From NCBI GenBank assembly GCA_023432885.1, contig JAEZEU010000278.1, forward strand, positions 1 through 6,698: a stretch of DNA of 6,698 nt. The letters are read 5' to 3'. Below the pieces are notes generated by a model. It saw only the letters and a program-made list of their open reading frames with translations. It did no database searches and was not told where the DNA came from. Numbering within the stretch: the stretch's first letter is position 1; every line of letters starts with the position of its first letter. This document shows, one piece after another, positions 1 through 5,481 of the stretch. Both the position numbers and the translations under genes were made by a program. Origin of the DNA: Pseudomonadota bacterium (GTDB taxonomy: Bacteria > Pseudomonadota > Alphaproteobacteria > Rhizobiales > Xanthobacteraceae).

Positions 1-608
1 TAATTATACGCCTTGATGATCTCGATCAGGCGATCTTCGGTCGAGCGGTCGCCGCCATTGGCGTCGGGATGGTGCTGCTTCACCAGCGCCTTGTACTTGG
101 TCTTGACCTCTTCCAGCGTCGCGCCGGCTGCAAGACCCATCACCTGCAGTGCCTTGCGCTCGGCGTTCATCACCTTGCGCGTCTCAGCCTTGGGCTGCTG
201 TTGCGGGCCCGGGCGCCAGCGGGCGCGGCCGTTGAGCTCGGCAAACATCTGGAAGGGATCGGTAGCCGAGTCGAACGCGCCCTCGTCCTTGGTGCCGGAA
301 TTGGCGCCCATCTTCCAGGTCGGACGATGGCCGGTGAGCGCATCTTTCTGGTAGCGCGCAACATCTTCCGGATTCATGCCCTGGAAGAAATTGTAGGACT
401 GGTTGTACTCACGGACATGGTCGAGGCAGAAGTGCCAATATTCGCGCGAGTTCTCGCGGCCCTTCGGCGCGCGGTGCGGGCCCTTGTTCTGGCAACCCGC
501 CCACTCGCACATCGTCTGTTCTTCCTTGGCGCGCGCCTGCGCCTTCGCGCTCAGCTTGTTCGGCTTGATGCGAATGGAGTCGAAGAACTTCGATGAATCG
601 ATCGGCAT
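1..608 (-). CDS. J-domain (DnaJ-family) cochaperone, 3' end cut by window edge
   Basis: Reading the minus strand from ATG at 608-606 gives 202 uninterrupted codons that run off the left edge, so the C-terminus is missing. The last 50 residues are a J domain: a helix II region (EEVKTKYKALVKQHHPD), the invariant HPD tripeptide at residues 180-182, then DANGGDRSTEDRLIEIIKAYN. J domains stimulate the ATPase of Hsp70/DnaK. The J domain lies at the C-terminal end, and there is no Gly/Phe region or CxxCxGxG zinc repeat, so this is a class III J protein and not DnaJ itself. The N-terminal 80 residues carry Cys34, Cys39, His59, Cys61 and His64 (CEWAGC and HFCLDH), a possible metal site; this is inference. 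No signal peptide or membrane segment is visible. The start has no clear ribosome binding site, but the MPIDSSKFFDSIRIKPNK N-terminus reads as a natural beginning. The gene is divergent from bolA. From memory, related rhizobia place cobS just downstream, which lies outside this window. Confidence 0.93.
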   Translation of the reverse strand, partial: MPIDSSKFFDSIRIKPNKLSAKAQARAKEEQTMCEWAGCQNKGPHRAPKGRENSREYWHFCLDHVREYNQSYNFFQGMNPEDVARYQKDALTGHRPTWKMGANSGTKDEGAFDSATDPFQMFAELNGRARWRPGPQQQPKAETRKVMNAERKALQVMGLAAGATLEEVKTKYKALVKQHHPDANGGDRSTEDRLIEIIKAYN

Positions 609-614
609 GGATGA

Positions 615-643
615 CTTACACTACGCAATGCGAGCGGCTTCAA
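615..643 (-). promoter_or_regulatory. Candidate sigma-70-type promoter of the J-domain gene
   Basis: On the minus strand a TTGAAG (643-638) and a TGTAAG (620-615) are separated by exactly 17 bases. The predicted transcription start would fall at or within a base or two of the ATG at 608, implying a leaderless or near-leaderless mRNA. That agrees with the lack of a Shine-Dalgarno sequence before this start. Both hexamers are imperfect, so this is a weak call. Confidence 0.3.
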
Positions 644-676
644 GACTTGACATTGCGATTCCTTCGTATCCCGCCA

Positions 677-705
677 TTGACGAAAAACGGTTACGGACGT
701 AATGC
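677..705 (+). promoter_or_regulatory. Candidate promoter of bolA
   Basis: TTGACG (677-682) and TAATGC (700-705) are separated by 17 bases on the plus strand, just ahead of the bolA ATG at 713. As with the divergent J-domain gene, the predicted start would lie very close to the initiation codon, and no good Shine-Dalgarno sequence is seen. A second TTGACA at 647-652 has no convincing -10 partner. The -10 match is poor; treat as a hint only. Confidence 0.22.
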
Positions 706-712
706 CGCGTCC

Positions 713-988
713 ATGAGCACAAGGGACGCTATCATACACAAGTTGCGTGAAGCTTTCTTGCCCGAAAGCCTCGACGTCACCGACGAATCGCATTTGCATG
801 AGGGCCATGCCGGCCATCGGCCGGGCGGCGAGACGCATTTCCGGATACATATCGTGTCTCCCTCCTTCGAAGGGAAGAGCCGGATCGAGCGTCACCGCAT
901 GATTAATGCCACGCTCGCAGCGGAACTGGCCGGCTCGGTGCACGCGCTTGCCATTCATGCGCAGGCTCCGGGGGAAAAACGCGGCTAG
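713..988 (+). CDS. bolA: BolA family protein
   Basis: A 91-residue protein of the usual BolA length. BolA proteins are small cytosolic partners of monothiol glutaredoxins in iron-sulfur handling and are linked to stress and morphology control. The family signature is clear: ESHLHEGHAGH (residues 25-35, the His-rich variable loop), GGETHFRIHIVS (38-49), then FEGKSRIERHRMIN (52-65) and the C-terminal VHALAI (76-81), whose His77 matches the conserved family His thought to ligate the shared cluster. There is no cysteine, so it is of the His-loop type and not the Cys-loop type. The ATG at 713 was chosen because the BolA fold begins with STRDAIIHKLREAF directly after it; the open frame upstream to 593 has no family similarity and would overlap the divergent gene. 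It is transcribed away from the J-domain gene and appears to be monocistronic. Confidence 0.95.
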   Translation: MSTRDAIIHKLREAFLPESLDVTDESHLHEGHAGHRPGGETHFRIHIVSPSFEGKSRIERHRMINATLAAELAGSVHALAIHAQAPGEKRG

Positions 989-1005
989 CCGCCCAAGATC
1001 GGCAG

Positions 1006-1024
1006 AGACGGTTTGCCCGTTTTC
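1006..1024 (+). terminator. Weak candidate terminator after bolA
   Basis: Eighteen bases past the bolA stop, ACGG (1008-1011) can pair with CCGT (1017-1020), with further A-U and G-U pairs outside, and a short T run (1020-1023) follows. A separate perfect 12-bp palindrome (GCGGCTAGCCGC, 981-992) is centred on the bolA stop codon. The stem is short and the T run minimal, so intrinsic termination here is only possible. Confidence 0.25.
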
Positions 1025-1128
1025 ATTGTATGTAGGACGAGGCGACCGACGTAGTTCCCGGAATTTTTCCGGCGGGCAAGGGCCGGGCCGGCCCGACATC
1101 GGCGCCGAATTTGATGGGGGGCGGTTCG

Positions 1129-1584
1129 ATGCGTGTTGCGCCGTTATTCCGATTTCGCCTGATCGCAGCCTTCGTTCTGGCAACCGGCCTTGCCGGGCCG
1201 CCGTCCTCCGCCTTCGCCCAGGGCATGCCCAGCCCGTTCGTACAGGAAGTGCTGATCAAGAGCATCCTGGTGACGCTGTCGGATGCGGTGGCGTACGACA
1301 ACTTCAGCGTTCTTCATGCCAAGATCTCAAAACCCTTCCGTGATCAGTTCCCGCCCGAGAAGCTGCGGGCGGTGTTCAAGGACCTGATCGACAAGCGCGC
1401 GGTGTTCGACGCCATCGTGGCCAAGCCGGTCGTCCCCGACGGCGAGGCAAAGATCGACGAGAACGGCGTGCTGCGCCTGAAGGGCCGCTTCGAAACCACG
1501 CCAAAGCAGGTGAAATACCAGCTCGGCTTCATCCCGTCGGACGGCCTGTGGAAGCTGTCCGCCGTTACCATCGACATCGAATGA
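1129..1584 (+). CDS. Exported protein of unknown function (possible NTF2-like fold)
   Basis: Gives a 151-residue protein that I do not recognise by name. The N-terminus is a classic Sec signal peptide: Arg2, Arg8 and Arg10, then a hydrophobic stretch (11-22) and an AFA|QG signal peptidase I site after Ala30, leaving about 121 mature residues with no cysteine. The mature part has an N-terminal helical half (SVLHAKISKPFRDQFPPEKL) and a C-terminal half of alternating hydrophobic strands ending in GLWKLSAVTIDI. That order, with a final W-K-L strand, recalls small NTF2-like/SnoaL-type domains of the DUF4019/DUF3887 kind; this is inference from pattern only. ATG 1129 is preferred because a G run (1116-1121) sits 7 bases upstream as a ribosome binding site and the signal peptide begins there; in-frame ATG 1114 and TTG 1111 are possible alternatives. 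It lies 26 bases before another exported-protein gene, probably in the same transcript. Confidence 0.82.
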   Translation: MRVAPLFRFRLIAAFVLATGLAGPPSSAFAQGMPSPFVQEVLIKSILVTLSDAVAYDNFSVLHAKISKPFRDQFPPEKLRAVFKDLIDKRAVFDAIVAKPVVPDGEAKIDENGVLRLKGRFETTPKQVKYQLGFIPSDGLWKLSAVTIDIE

Positions 1585-1610
1585 CTCGCCAGCACTCAAG
1601 GGAATGCCCC

Positions 1611-1928
1611 ATGCGAAACTGCCTGATCGCCCTGTTCGTTCTCGCTTCCTGCACAGCCGCACAGGCGACGCCGTTGCCGCCGGCGGACAAGGCCGCGCTG
1701 CTGAAGGGCACCAACGATTCCTGCCTTGAGAACCAGGTGAAGGATGCCACCAACAAGGCCATGACGGTCGGCCAGCTGCAGACCTATTGCGACTGCTACG
1801 CGCGCGCCTTCTCCGACTTCATGCAGCTCGAGGATCTGGACAAGAACAAGGAATCGCTCACGCCGGAGACGATGAAGAAGGCCGGTGAATTCTCGCAGAC
1901 CTGCGCGGCGAGCACGCTTAAGAAATAG
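1611..1928 (+). CDS. Small exported four-cysteine (CxC) protein of unknown function
   Basis: A 105-residue protein without a name I can give. The ribosome binding site AAGGGA (1598-1603) sits 7 bases before ATG 1611, which fixes the start. Residues 1-19 form a signal peptide (MRNCLIALFVLASCTAAQA) with an AQA|TP signal peptidase I site. LASC at residues 11-14 also fits a lipobox, so it could instead be a lipoprotein, although a 13-residue leader would be very short. The mature part is mostly helical and carries Cys38, Cys60, Cys62 and Cys98, with the CxC in YCDCYA; the even number and periplasmic location suggest two disulfides. The C-terminal tail ends in LKK. It follows the other exported-protein gene by 26 bases and is convergent with the CBS-domain membrane protein gene. 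No enzymatic motif is visible. Confidence 0.85.
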   Translation: MRNCLIALFVLASCTAAQATPLPPADKAALLKGTNDSCLENQVKDATNKAMTVGQLQTYCDCYARAFSDFMQLEDLDKNKESLTPETMKKAGEFSQTCAASTLKK

Positions 1929-1939
1929 CGTACGGGCTC

Positions 1940-1959
1940 CGTCATGCCCGAGCATGACG
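1940..1959. terminator. Hairpin between convergent genes, candidate bidirectional terminator
   Basis: CGTCATGC (1940-1947) and GCATGACG (1952-1959) form a perfect 8-bp stem with a CCGA loop, 11 bases after the stop of the four-cysteine protein and 19 bases after the stop of the CBS-domain protein on the other strand. Neither side has a T tract, so it is not a textbook intrinsic terminator. The GTCATGCCCG core resembles a palindromic element common in Bradyrhizobium intergenic regions; that likeness is from memory. Confidence 0.45.
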
Positions 1960-1978
1960 ACGCGTCAGGATCGGCAAT

Positions 1979-3331
1979 CTAGAACGACCTCCCTGCCCGC
2001 CTTGGCCTGGGCTCCGGCAGCTCCGTCTCGCGCAGCACCGGCACGATGCGCAGCGCCGTGATGCGGTTGCGCTCTCTGCGCAGCACGCGGAAGCGGAAGC
2101 CGTGGAAGGTGAAACTCTGGCCGCGATCGGGGATCGAACGCGCTTCGTGAATCACGAGACCCGCAACCGTAGTGGCCTCCTCGTCCGGAAGGTGCCAGTT
2201 CAGGGCACGATTGAGGTCTCGAATCGGCACCGAGCCATCGACCACCACCGAGCCGTCAGGCTGCGTCCGCACGCCGGCGACGACGGTGTCATGCTCGTCG
2301 GAAATGTCGCCGACGATCTCCTCCAGAATGTCCTCCAGCGTCACCATGCCCTCCACTTCGCCATACTCGTCGACGACGAGCGCGAAGTGGGTCTTGCGGC
2401 GCCGGAACGCCTTGAGCTGGTCCGAAATCGGCCGCATCTCCGGCACGAACCAGGGCGGCAGTGCGATGCTGGTGACATCGAGTTGCGATGCGTCGCCGTC
2501 GTTGGCGCGAAGCGCCCGCAGCAGGTCCTTGGCGTGCAGCACGCCTATGATGTTCTCCGGCTTGTCACGCCAGAGCGGAATGCGGGTGTACTCGGTGGCG
2601 AGCATCTCGCGCACCAGATCTTCCGGCGGCATGTCGGCGTTGATCGTCACCATTGCGGTGCGATGAACCATGACGTCGGAGACGGCGAGATCACCGAAGC
2701 GGAAGACATTATGGATGTATTCGGCCTCGCCGCTTTCGATGATGCCATGCTCGGCGGATTCTTCCACGAGCCCTTCGATTTCGGAATCGGTCAGGATCTC
2801 GTGCTGCGAGGATTCCTGCACGCCGCACAGGCTGAGGATGCCGCGCGAGGCCGTATTGAGCAGCCAGTTGAGCGGATAGAATACCAGGTAGGACGCGTAG
2901 AGCGGATAGGCGATCCACTGCGAAACCGGCACGGGCTGGCGGATCGCAAACGTCTTAGGCACCTGCTCGCCGATCACGATATGCAGCGAGGAGAACACCA
3001 AAAAGCCGGTGAGGAACGAGGTGAAGTGGAGCGCGGATTCCGATAATCCCAGCGGCGTGAGAAGCGGCCCGAGCAGCGCGGAGACCGTGGGTTCGCCGAC
3101 CCAGCCCAGGCCAAGCGAAGCCATGGTGATGCCAAGCTGGCAACACGCCAGATAGGCCTCGATGTTCTCCATCATGCCCTGCAACAGGCGCGCGCCAAAA
3201 CGGTTCTGCTCGACCATGACTTTGACGCGAAAGCCGCGGCTTTTCACCAGCGCGAACTCGGCCGCCACGTAGAAGGCGTTGGCCGCCAGCAGAAAGACGG
3301 CGAGCGTCAGGTTGATCGCGACCGAGCTCAT
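1979..3331 (-). CDS. Hemolysin-family (CNNM/CorC-like) membrane protein with CBS pair
   Basis: A 450-residue integral membrane protein with the three-part layout of the TlyC/CorC/CNNM family. A DUF21/CNNM transmembrane domain (about residues 1-175) has hydrophobic spans near 5-27, 60-95, 103-120 and 138-168 and the family motif GEQVPKT at 121-127. Two CBS domains follow, one from about 218 to 271 (SDVMVHR to IIGVLHAKDLL) and one from about 293 to 343 (ending VVDEYGEVEGMVTLEDILEEIVGDI). A CorC_HlyC domain (about 355-433) ends the protein, with a basic Arg/Pro-rich tail. CBS pairs in this family bind adenine nucleotides; members are implicated in Mg2+/Co2+ transport, and the 'hemolysin' name is historical. 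The start is supported by GAGG (3340-3337) five bases before the ATG. It is the third gene downstream of aroK and aroB on the same strand, separated from aroB by 67 bases containing a hairpin. The length is normal and no damage is seen. Substrate cannot be inferred. Confidence 0.93.
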   Translation of the reverse strand: MSSVAINLTLAVFLLAANAFYVAAEFALVKSRGFRVKVMVEQNRFGARLLQGMMENIEAYLACCQLGITMASLGLGWVGEPTVSALLGPLLTPLGLSESALHFTSFLTGFLVFSSLHIVIGEQVPKTFAIRQPVPVSQWIAYPLYASYLVFYPLNWLLNTASRGILSLCGVQESSQHEILTDSEIEGLVEESAEHGIIESGEAEYIHNVFRFGDLAVSDVMVHRTAMVTINADMPPEDLVREMLATEYTRIPLWRDKPENIIGVLHAKDLLRALRANDGDASQLDVTSIALPPWFVPEMRPISDQLKAFRRRKTHFALVVDEYGEVEGMVTLEDILEEIVGDISDEHDTVVAGVRTQPDGSVVVDGSVPIRDLNRALNWHLPDEEATTVAGLVIHEARSIPDRGQSFTFHGFRFRVLRRERNRITALRIVPVLRETELPEPRPRRAGRSF

Positions 3332-3362
3332 GATTGCCTCGCGATTGTTCCGGCTCCGCGCG

Positions 3363-3396
3363 GCGATACCGGGCCGCTATGTCCCGCCGGTATCGC
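3363..3396 (-). other. Intercistronic hairpin between aroB and the CBS-domain gene
   Basis: GCGATACCGG (3363-3372) and CCGGTATCGC (3387-3396) are perfect 10-bp inverted arms around a 14-base loop. The hairpin starts two bases past the aroB stop codon on the minus strand and ends 22 bases before the next gene's GAGG. No T tract follows in the minus direction, so it more likely acts on mRNA stability or partial attenuation than as a full terminator. Confidence 0.45.
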
Positions 3397-3398
3397 GC

Positions 3399-4541
3399 TC
3401 ATCCCGCCAATTTCTGCTGCAGGAAATCGCGCACCGGCGCCGGCTCGACGTTCGGCGCGATCACGGCGCGCCCGATCGCTTCCAGCAGGATGAACGTCAA
3501 TTTGCCGCGCTTGACCTTCTTGTCCTGCGCCATCAGTGCCATCAGCGTGTCGGCATCCGCAAGACCCTCCTGCGCGAAACCCGCGACGTCCTGCAGCCGG
3601 GTCGGAAGGCCAACGGCCGCCAGGTGATGTTTGATCCGCGCCGTATCGTCATGCGAAATCCTGCCGAGCTGCGCGGAGAATTCCGCGGCCAGCACCATGC
3701 CGACCGCCACGCCCTCGCCATGAAACAGGCGATCGGAAAAGCCAGTCGCCGCCTCCAGCGCGTGCCCAAAGGTGTGGCCGAGATTGAGCAGCGCGCGCTC
3801 GCCGGTCTCGCGCTCGTCGCGGGCCACGATCGCCGCCTTGGCGCGGCAGGAGGTGGCAATCGCATGCTCGCGCGCCGCCCCGCCGGAGAAGATATCGGCG
3901 TGGTTCTTCTCCAGCCAGGTGAAGAAAGCCTCGTCACCGAGCAGGCCGTATTTGGCGACCTCCGCATAGCCGGCGCGGAACTGGCGCGGCGACAGCGTAT
4001 CGAGGACCGCGGTGTCGGCGATGACAAGGATCGGCTGGTGGAACGAGCCGATCAGGTTCTTGCCCTGCGGCGAGTTGACGCCGGTCTTGCCGCCGACGGA
4101 GGAATCGACCTGTGCCAGCAACGATGTCGGCACCTGCACGAAATCGACGCCGCGGCGCAGGACCGCCGCCGCAAAGCCGGCAAGATCGCCGACCACGCCG
4201 CCACCGAGCGCAATGACGAGATCGTTGCGCTCGATCTTCGCCGCTATCAGCGCCTCGCTGACCTTTTCGAGCCCGGCATAGCTCTTCGAGCTCTCGCCCT
4301 CCTCGACCACGATGGACGAAGCGGGGATGCCCGCCTGCGCCAGCGACGCCTCGGCCGGCGCCAGCCAGCTCCTTGCCACAGTGCGGTCGGTGACGATCGC
4401 GGTGCGCACGCCAGGCCGGATCGCGGCGATGCGCGGGCCCAGCGATCGCAGCACGCCGCGGCCGATCACGATGTCATAGGCGCGCTCGCCGAGCGCAACG
4501 TCGACGATGATGGGGTCGGAATGTTTGATGGGAGCGGTCAT
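3399..4541 (-). CDS. aroB: 3-dehydroquinate synthase
   Basis: AroB converts 3-deoxy-D-arabino-heptulosonate 7-phosphate to 3-dehydroquinate, the second step of the shikimate pathway, in the cytosol with NAD+ and a divalent metal. The 380-residue protein is of normal length. The NAD-binding signature ALGGGVVGDLAGF is at residues 111-123, followed by VPTSLLAQVDSSVGGKTGVN (137-156). The expected metal ligands are present: Glu194 in AEVAKYG, His256 in LGHTFGH and His274 in FHGEGVAVG. The ATG at 4541 overlaps the aroK stop as ATGA (4541-4538), the usual sign of translational coupling; the open frame upstream to 4601 is just aroK sequence in another frame. aroB is therefore the second gene of a minus-strand aroK-aroB unit, and its product acts in the same pathway as the upstream kinase. 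Nothing is missing or odd. Confidence 0.98.
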   Translation of the reverse strand: MTAPIKHSDPIIVDVALGERAYDIVIGRGVLRSLGPRIAAIRPGVRTAIVTDRTVARSWLAPAEASLAQAGIPASSIVVEEGESSKSYAGLEKVSEALIAAKIERNDLVIALGGGVVGDLAGFAAAVLRRGVDFVQVPTSLLAQVDSSVGGKTGVNSPQGKNLIGSFHQPILVIADTAVLDTLSPRQFRAGYAEVAKYGLLGDEAFFTWLEKNHADIFSGGAAREHAIATSCRAKAAIVARDERETGERALLNLGHTFGHALEAATGFSDRLFHGEGVAVGMVLAAEFSAQLGRISHDDTARIKHHLAAVGLPTRLQDVAGFAQEGLADADTLMALMAQDKKVKRGKLTFILLEAIGRAVIAPNVEPAPVRDFLQQKLAG

Positions 4542-5152
4542 GGGGTCGCTATCTTGTCCGGCGCAGCAGGGCAGAGTTTTGCGTGCAGTGCGTCGATGCA
4601 CTCGTCGACGATCCTGTCGTGCGGCACGTCGCGCGAGAGAATGGTGAGGTCGGCGGTCCCATATAAAGGCTCGCGTTCGCCGAGGAGTCGGCTGACGGTG
4701 CCCTCGGGGTCGGGATTCTGCAACAGCGGCCGGTCGGAGCGGCGGCGCACGCGCCTCATGATGACGTCGGCATCGGCCTTGAGCCAGATCGACACCGCCT
4801 TGTCGCGGATCCGGCTCCGCGTCTCCTCGCGCATGAATGCGCCGCCACCAGTGGCGATCACGGCCGGGCCGCTCTCGAGCAGCCGCGCGATCACCCGCGC
4901 CTCGCCGTCGCGGAAATATGGCTCTCCGTGGGTTGCGAAGATTTCCGGGATTGTCATGCCGGCATGCGCCGTTTCAATCTCGGTATCAGCGTCCGTGAAC
5001 GGCAGCCGCAGCCGCGCCGCCATCCGCCGGCCGATGGTGGACTTGCCGGCGCCCATCATCCCGATCAGCACAATGCAGCGCTTTCCCAGCGCCGAGGTGA
5101 CCTCGGCGTCATGGGACAGGCCGGCGGGTGCCTGCGAGGCAGCTTCAGACAT
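4538..5152 (-). CDS. aroK: Shikimate kinase
   Basis: AroK phosphorylates the 3-hydroxyl of shikimate with ATP, the fifth step of the shikimate pathway, in the cytosol. The Walker A loop GMMGAGKST is at residues 31-39. Shikimate-binding elements follow: the DAD of FTDADTEIE (Asp54, Asp56), Arg81 in YFRDGE, and the Gly-rich ATGGGAF (100-106). The lid region has RRRSDRPLL (Arg141) and LGEREPLY (Arg160). At 204 residues it is longer than the usual 170-180 because of about 22 extra N-terminal residues and a short C-terminal tail, which I believe is common in rhizobial relatives. The ATG at 5152 was chosen because MSEAASQ begins the family-like N-terminus and GAG lies 8 bases upstream; the frame stays open to 5359, with another ATG at 5254, so a longer form cannot be fully excluded. 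It heads the aroK-aroB unit and is divergent from the small membrane protein and xerD. Confidence 0.96.
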   Translation of the reverse strand: MSEAASQAPAGLSHDAEVTSALGKRCIVLIGMMGAGKSTIGRRMAARLRLPFTDADTEIETAHAGMTIPEIFATHGEPYFRDGEARVIARLLESGPAVIATGGGAFMREETRSRIRDKAVSIWLKADADVIMRRVRRRSDRPLLQNPDPEGTVSRLLGEREPLYGTADLTILSRDVPHDRIVDECIDALHAKLCPAAPDKIATP

Positions 5153-5214
5153 CAAAGACTCGCGTCGTTCCGCGGAATTGCCGCGTTTGGCGTCACCTAT
5201 ACTACCCTCGCCAA

Positions 5215-5248
5215 CGCCCTTTCCAGAGAGTCTTGCAAGGAAAGGGCG
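5215..5248. repeat. Perfect 10-bp inverted repeat in the aroK/xerD divergent region
   Basis: CGCCCTTTCC (5215-5224) and GGAAAGGGCG (5239-5248) are exact inverted arms separated by 14 bases. It sits 63 bases upstream of the aroK ATG on one strand and 70 bases upstream of the small membrane-protein ATG on the other. It could be an RNA hairpin in the aroK leader or a dyad operator serving both directions. A TATACT at 5198-5203 lies nearby but I find no matching -35. Confidence 0.5.
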
Positions 5249-5318
5249 AAACATGCTGGTTAGGACCGGCGGCGCAACCCGCCCTCCTTGATGGTTAATC
5301 GCTGCCCGAGACCTGGAT

Positions 5319-5465
5319 ATGCCCAGTCTGTTCCGTTTCCTGACGGTTGTCGGCATCATCGCCGGGATCGGCTATGGCGTGATCTTTGCGCTGGCGAATT
5401 TCGTCAACCCCAAGCCGCGGGAAATGACGGTGACGATCCCGCAGGACAGGTTCCTCAAGAGGTAG
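5319..5465 (+). CDS. Small single-span membrane protein upstream of xerD
   Basis: A 48-codon gene starting at ATG 5319 and ending at TAG 5463-5465. The N-terminus is MPSLFRF, followed by one clear hydrophobic segment (residues 8-29, LTVVGIIAGIGYGVIFALANFV), then a hydrophilic tail (NPKPREMTVTIPQDRFLKR). The single Arg before the span and the several basic residues after it leave topology open. No enzymatic motif exists. Coding status is supported by the coherent membrane-protein composition, G/C-biased third positions and its tight fit before xerD, only 16 bases between stop and start, which suggests one transcript. The ribosome binding site is weak (GAG 5308-5310). I recall similar short proteins ahead of xerD in Bradyrhizobium and Rhodopseudomonas, but the function is unknown. 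Confidence 0.75.
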   Translation: MPSLFRFLTVVGIIAGIGYGVIFALANFVNPKPREMTVTIPQDRFLKR

Positions 5466-5481
5466 GGCCAGGGCTCCGCCG

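Noticed and set aside
69..596. A 175-codon plus-strand open frame at the left end
   Set aside because: It lies wholly opposite the J-domain gene and shows no family features or ribosome binding site.
593..712. N-terminal extension of BolA to an earlier ATG
   Set aside because: The extra 40 residues are unlike BolA, would overlap the start of the divergent gene, and the family begins at the ATG at 713.
551..1183. A 210-codon minus-strand open frame across bolA
   Set aside because: It covers the whole of bolA in antisense, crosses two intergenic regions and has no recognisable motif.
2102..3046. A 314-codon plus-strand open frame opposite the CBS-domain gene
   Set aside because: It is antisense to a clear family member and its product is low-complexity Arg/His/Val-rich, as expected of a frame shadow.
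3279..5291. A 670-codon open frame on the plus strand opposite aroB and aroK
   Set aside because: It is antisense to two certain genes, its translation is Arg/Ala/Asp-rich without any domain, and such long shadows are expected opposite GC-biased coding sequence.
5153..5359. N-terminal extension of shikimate kinase
   Set aside because: The added residues are not kinase-like, lack a ribosome binding site, and would overlap the divergent small gene; the ATG at 5254 remains a minor possibility only.
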